Below are positions 5,290 through 5,447 of a DNA stretch of 5,447 nucleotides, in pieces (position 1 is the first letter of the stretch; every line of letters starts with the position of its first letter). Below the pieces are notes generated by a model. The model ran no database searches, was not told the origin of the DNA, and was given only the letters and a program-made list of their open reading frames with translations. Origin of the DNA: Peptococcaceae bacterium (GTDB taxonomy: Bacteria; Bacillota; Peptococcia; Peptococcales; Peptococcaceae). The DNA is taken from contig JAGARS010000209.1 in assembly GCA_017622155.1 (NCBI GenBank), positions 1 to 5,447 on the forward strand, read 5' to 3'. A program made the position numbers and the translations under genes.

Positions 5290-5354
5290 AAAAACCACCT
5301 GTATATATTTATTTGTCCAGCTATCGTTAAGACAATATATATCAGGTGGTTTTT
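5290..5354. terminator. Long bidirectional terminator between convergent genes
   Basis: A 12-bp perfect stem pairs 5290-5301 (AAAAACCACCTG) with 5343-5354 (CAGGTGGTTTTT). It is continued by a TATATA/ATATAT stretch (5302-5307 with 5336-5341, one bulged T) and possibly TTGTC/GACAA (5313-5317 with 5331-5335). T runs follow the stem on both strands, so it can end the rhodanese transcript on the plus strand and the incoming gene on the minus strand. Confidence 0.8.
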
Positions 5355-5375
5355 AGCTTAGAGAGCAGAATTTAT

Positions 5376-5447
5376 TTAGCAGAAATATTTTTTCTGATTG
5401 TAGTATTCTTTCATGGTTTCCAAAGCTTCACCGAAACGCTGATAATG
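5376..5447 (-). CDS. C-terminal end of an unidentified gene, cut by the window edge
   Basis: Reading the minus strand from 5447, 23 codons stay open to a TAA at 5376-5378. The translated tail begins HYQRFGEALETMKEYY and ends KYFC. It is an amphipathic, probably helical, charged segment that looks like a natural enzyme C-terminus. It lies just inside the bidirectional terminator at 5290-5354, consistent with a convergent gene. The family is not recognised from this fragment, and the start lies beyond the window. Confidence 0.6.
   Translation of the reverse strand, partial: HYQRFGEALETMKEYYNQKKYFC

Overview
The window looks like a chromosomal segment from a low-to-moderate G+C Gram-positive-type bacterium. 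Strong AGGAGG-type ribosome sites, a consensus sigma-A promoter, T-tailed terminators and a TTG start all point to Bacillota, possibly an anaerobic gut lineage such as Clostridia or Negativicutes. The species cannot be fixed from the sequence alone. No transposase, phage gene, CRISPR array, tRNA or rRNA was seen. The five complete genes all read rightward. A sixth enters from the right edge on the minus strand, and only its last 23 codons are present.

Positions 1-370 hold no convincing protein gene but are dense in structure. There is a nested hairpin (33-76), a cluster of TTTGCAG half-sites (81-148), and a near-consensus promoter (TTGTCA, 17 nt, TACAAT at 177-205). The predicted transcript starts at about 212. 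It can fold into a compact three-way junction (212-280) followed directly by a strong intrinsic terminator (281-323). This is either a stand-alone small RNA of about 110 nt or a cis-regulatory leader of the next gene, and it is the most unusual item in the window.

Positions 371-2307 carry a pyridoxal/pyridoxamine kinase (B6 salvage) and, 80 bp later, a membrane-anchored protein with a repetitive beta-solenoid ectodomain resembling the DUF4097/DUF2807 class. Positions 2308-2519 are an intergenic region with phased direct repeats, a TATAAT box and a GC-rich hairpin.

Positions 2520-4759 hold a SulP-family anion transporter with a cytoplasmic STAS domain. It is tightly coupled (17 bp) to a flavodoxin-fold protein carrying the CX2CX2CX5C cysteine cluster of iron-sulfur flavoproteins. 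A strong terminator follows. The next promoter overlaps that terminator and drives a short exported rhodanese lipoprotein (4847-5278). A long bidirectional hairpin (5290-5354) separates it from the convergent minus-strand gene.

Functionally, a SulP carrier, an Fe-S flavoprotein and a surface rhodanese suggest inorganic anion or sulfur handling together with redox defence. This is inference from neighbourhood only, because the SulP substrate cannot be read from sequence and bicarbonate is an equally good candidate.
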